From Pseudorhodobacter antarcticus (GTDB taxonomy: Bacteria > Pseudomonadota > Alphaproteobacteria > Rhodobacterales > Rhodobacteraceae): a stretch of DNA of 6,410 nt. This document shows positions 6,356 to 6,410 of this stretch, piece by piece. The notes under the pieces are model-generated. The model saw nothing but the letters and a program-made list of their open reading frames with translations. It did not search any database and was not told the origin of the DNA. The stretch's first letter is position 1; the number at the start of each line of letters is the position of its first letter. The stretch is from NCBI GenBank assembly GCA_945861995.1, contig CAMAWZ010000137.1, positions 1-6,410 on the forward strand. Reading direction: 5' to 3'. The position numbers and the translations under genes were made by a program.

Positions 6356-6373
6356 ACATTTCGAACATTTCGA
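6356..6373. repeat. 9-bp tandem direct repeat in the RTX upstream region
   Basis: ACATTTCGA occurs twice head to tail with no mismatch (6356-6364 and 6365-6373); on the coding strand of the RTX gene it reads TCGAAATGT twice. It lies 82 to 99 bases before the start codon, a distance where an activator could bind. The 9-bp spacing is close to one helical turn. Its function is not known. Confidence 0.45.
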
Positions 6374-6410
6374 CTATATTTGTACTTATCTTAAGGTTAT
6401 ACTGTGGTTT

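Larger units (their letters stand above)
6275..6410. other. A+T-rich non-coding region upstream of the RTX gene
   Basis: By hand count, 43 of these 136 bases are G or C (32%), against about 65% in the gcvP region. No open frame of useful length is seen. It should contain the promoter for the leftward RTX gene. I could not pick a convincing -35/-10 pair on the minus strand, although TATA-like hexamers are frequent. It holds a 10-bp palindrome and a 9-bp tandem direct repeat, listed separately. The window ends before the next gene. Confidence 0.6.

Overview
The window looks like chromosomal DNA from an alphaproteobacterium, most likely in the Rhodobacterales/Rhodobacteraceae. The reasons are high G+C coding sequence (about 65% in a sampled 60-base stretch of the first gene), heavy use of GGG, GCG and CTG codons, short gaps or overlaps between genes, and a hairpin-rich spacer of a kind I remember from that group. 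The assignment is an inference from style, not from a marker gene.

Layout. Positions 1-2508 (+) hold most of gcvP, the glycine decarboxylase (P-protein) of the glycine cleavage system, open at the 5' edge. A 131-base spacer follows. It carries an 11-bp tandem repeat that begins inside the last gcvP codons, then two adjacent GC hairpins. Next on the same strand come azlC and azlD (2640-3639), an overlapping pair for a branched-chain amino acid exporter, then a cytochrome b561-type membrane haem protein (3694-4185) with its own strong ribosome binding site. A YbfF/ABHD11-like alpha/beta hydrolase (4186-4974, minus strand) meets the cytochrome gene tail to tail with no base between the stop codons. 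A divergent 55-base gap separates it from a small one-helix membrane protein of unknown function (5030-5401, +). That gene overlaps by 6 bases, tail to tail, an RTX protein (5396-6274, minus strand) with a serralysin-type C-terminal domain and a C-terminal type I secretion signal. The last 136 bases are non-coding and only about 32% G+C by hand count.

How the parts relate. AzlC and AzlD should form one transporter. Otherwise the genes look like a string of separate housekeeping or accessory functions: one-carbon metabolism, amino acid export, membrane electron transfer, an esterase. The RTX gene stands apart. Its N-terminal half and upstream region are A+T-rich, it has no secretion genes beside it here, and its N-terminal domain is extremely acidic and tyrosine-rich. 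It is the best candidate for acquired or little-described content. I see no CRISPR array, insertion sequence, tRNA, rRNA, phage or defence gene, and I cannot claim a new multi-gene system.
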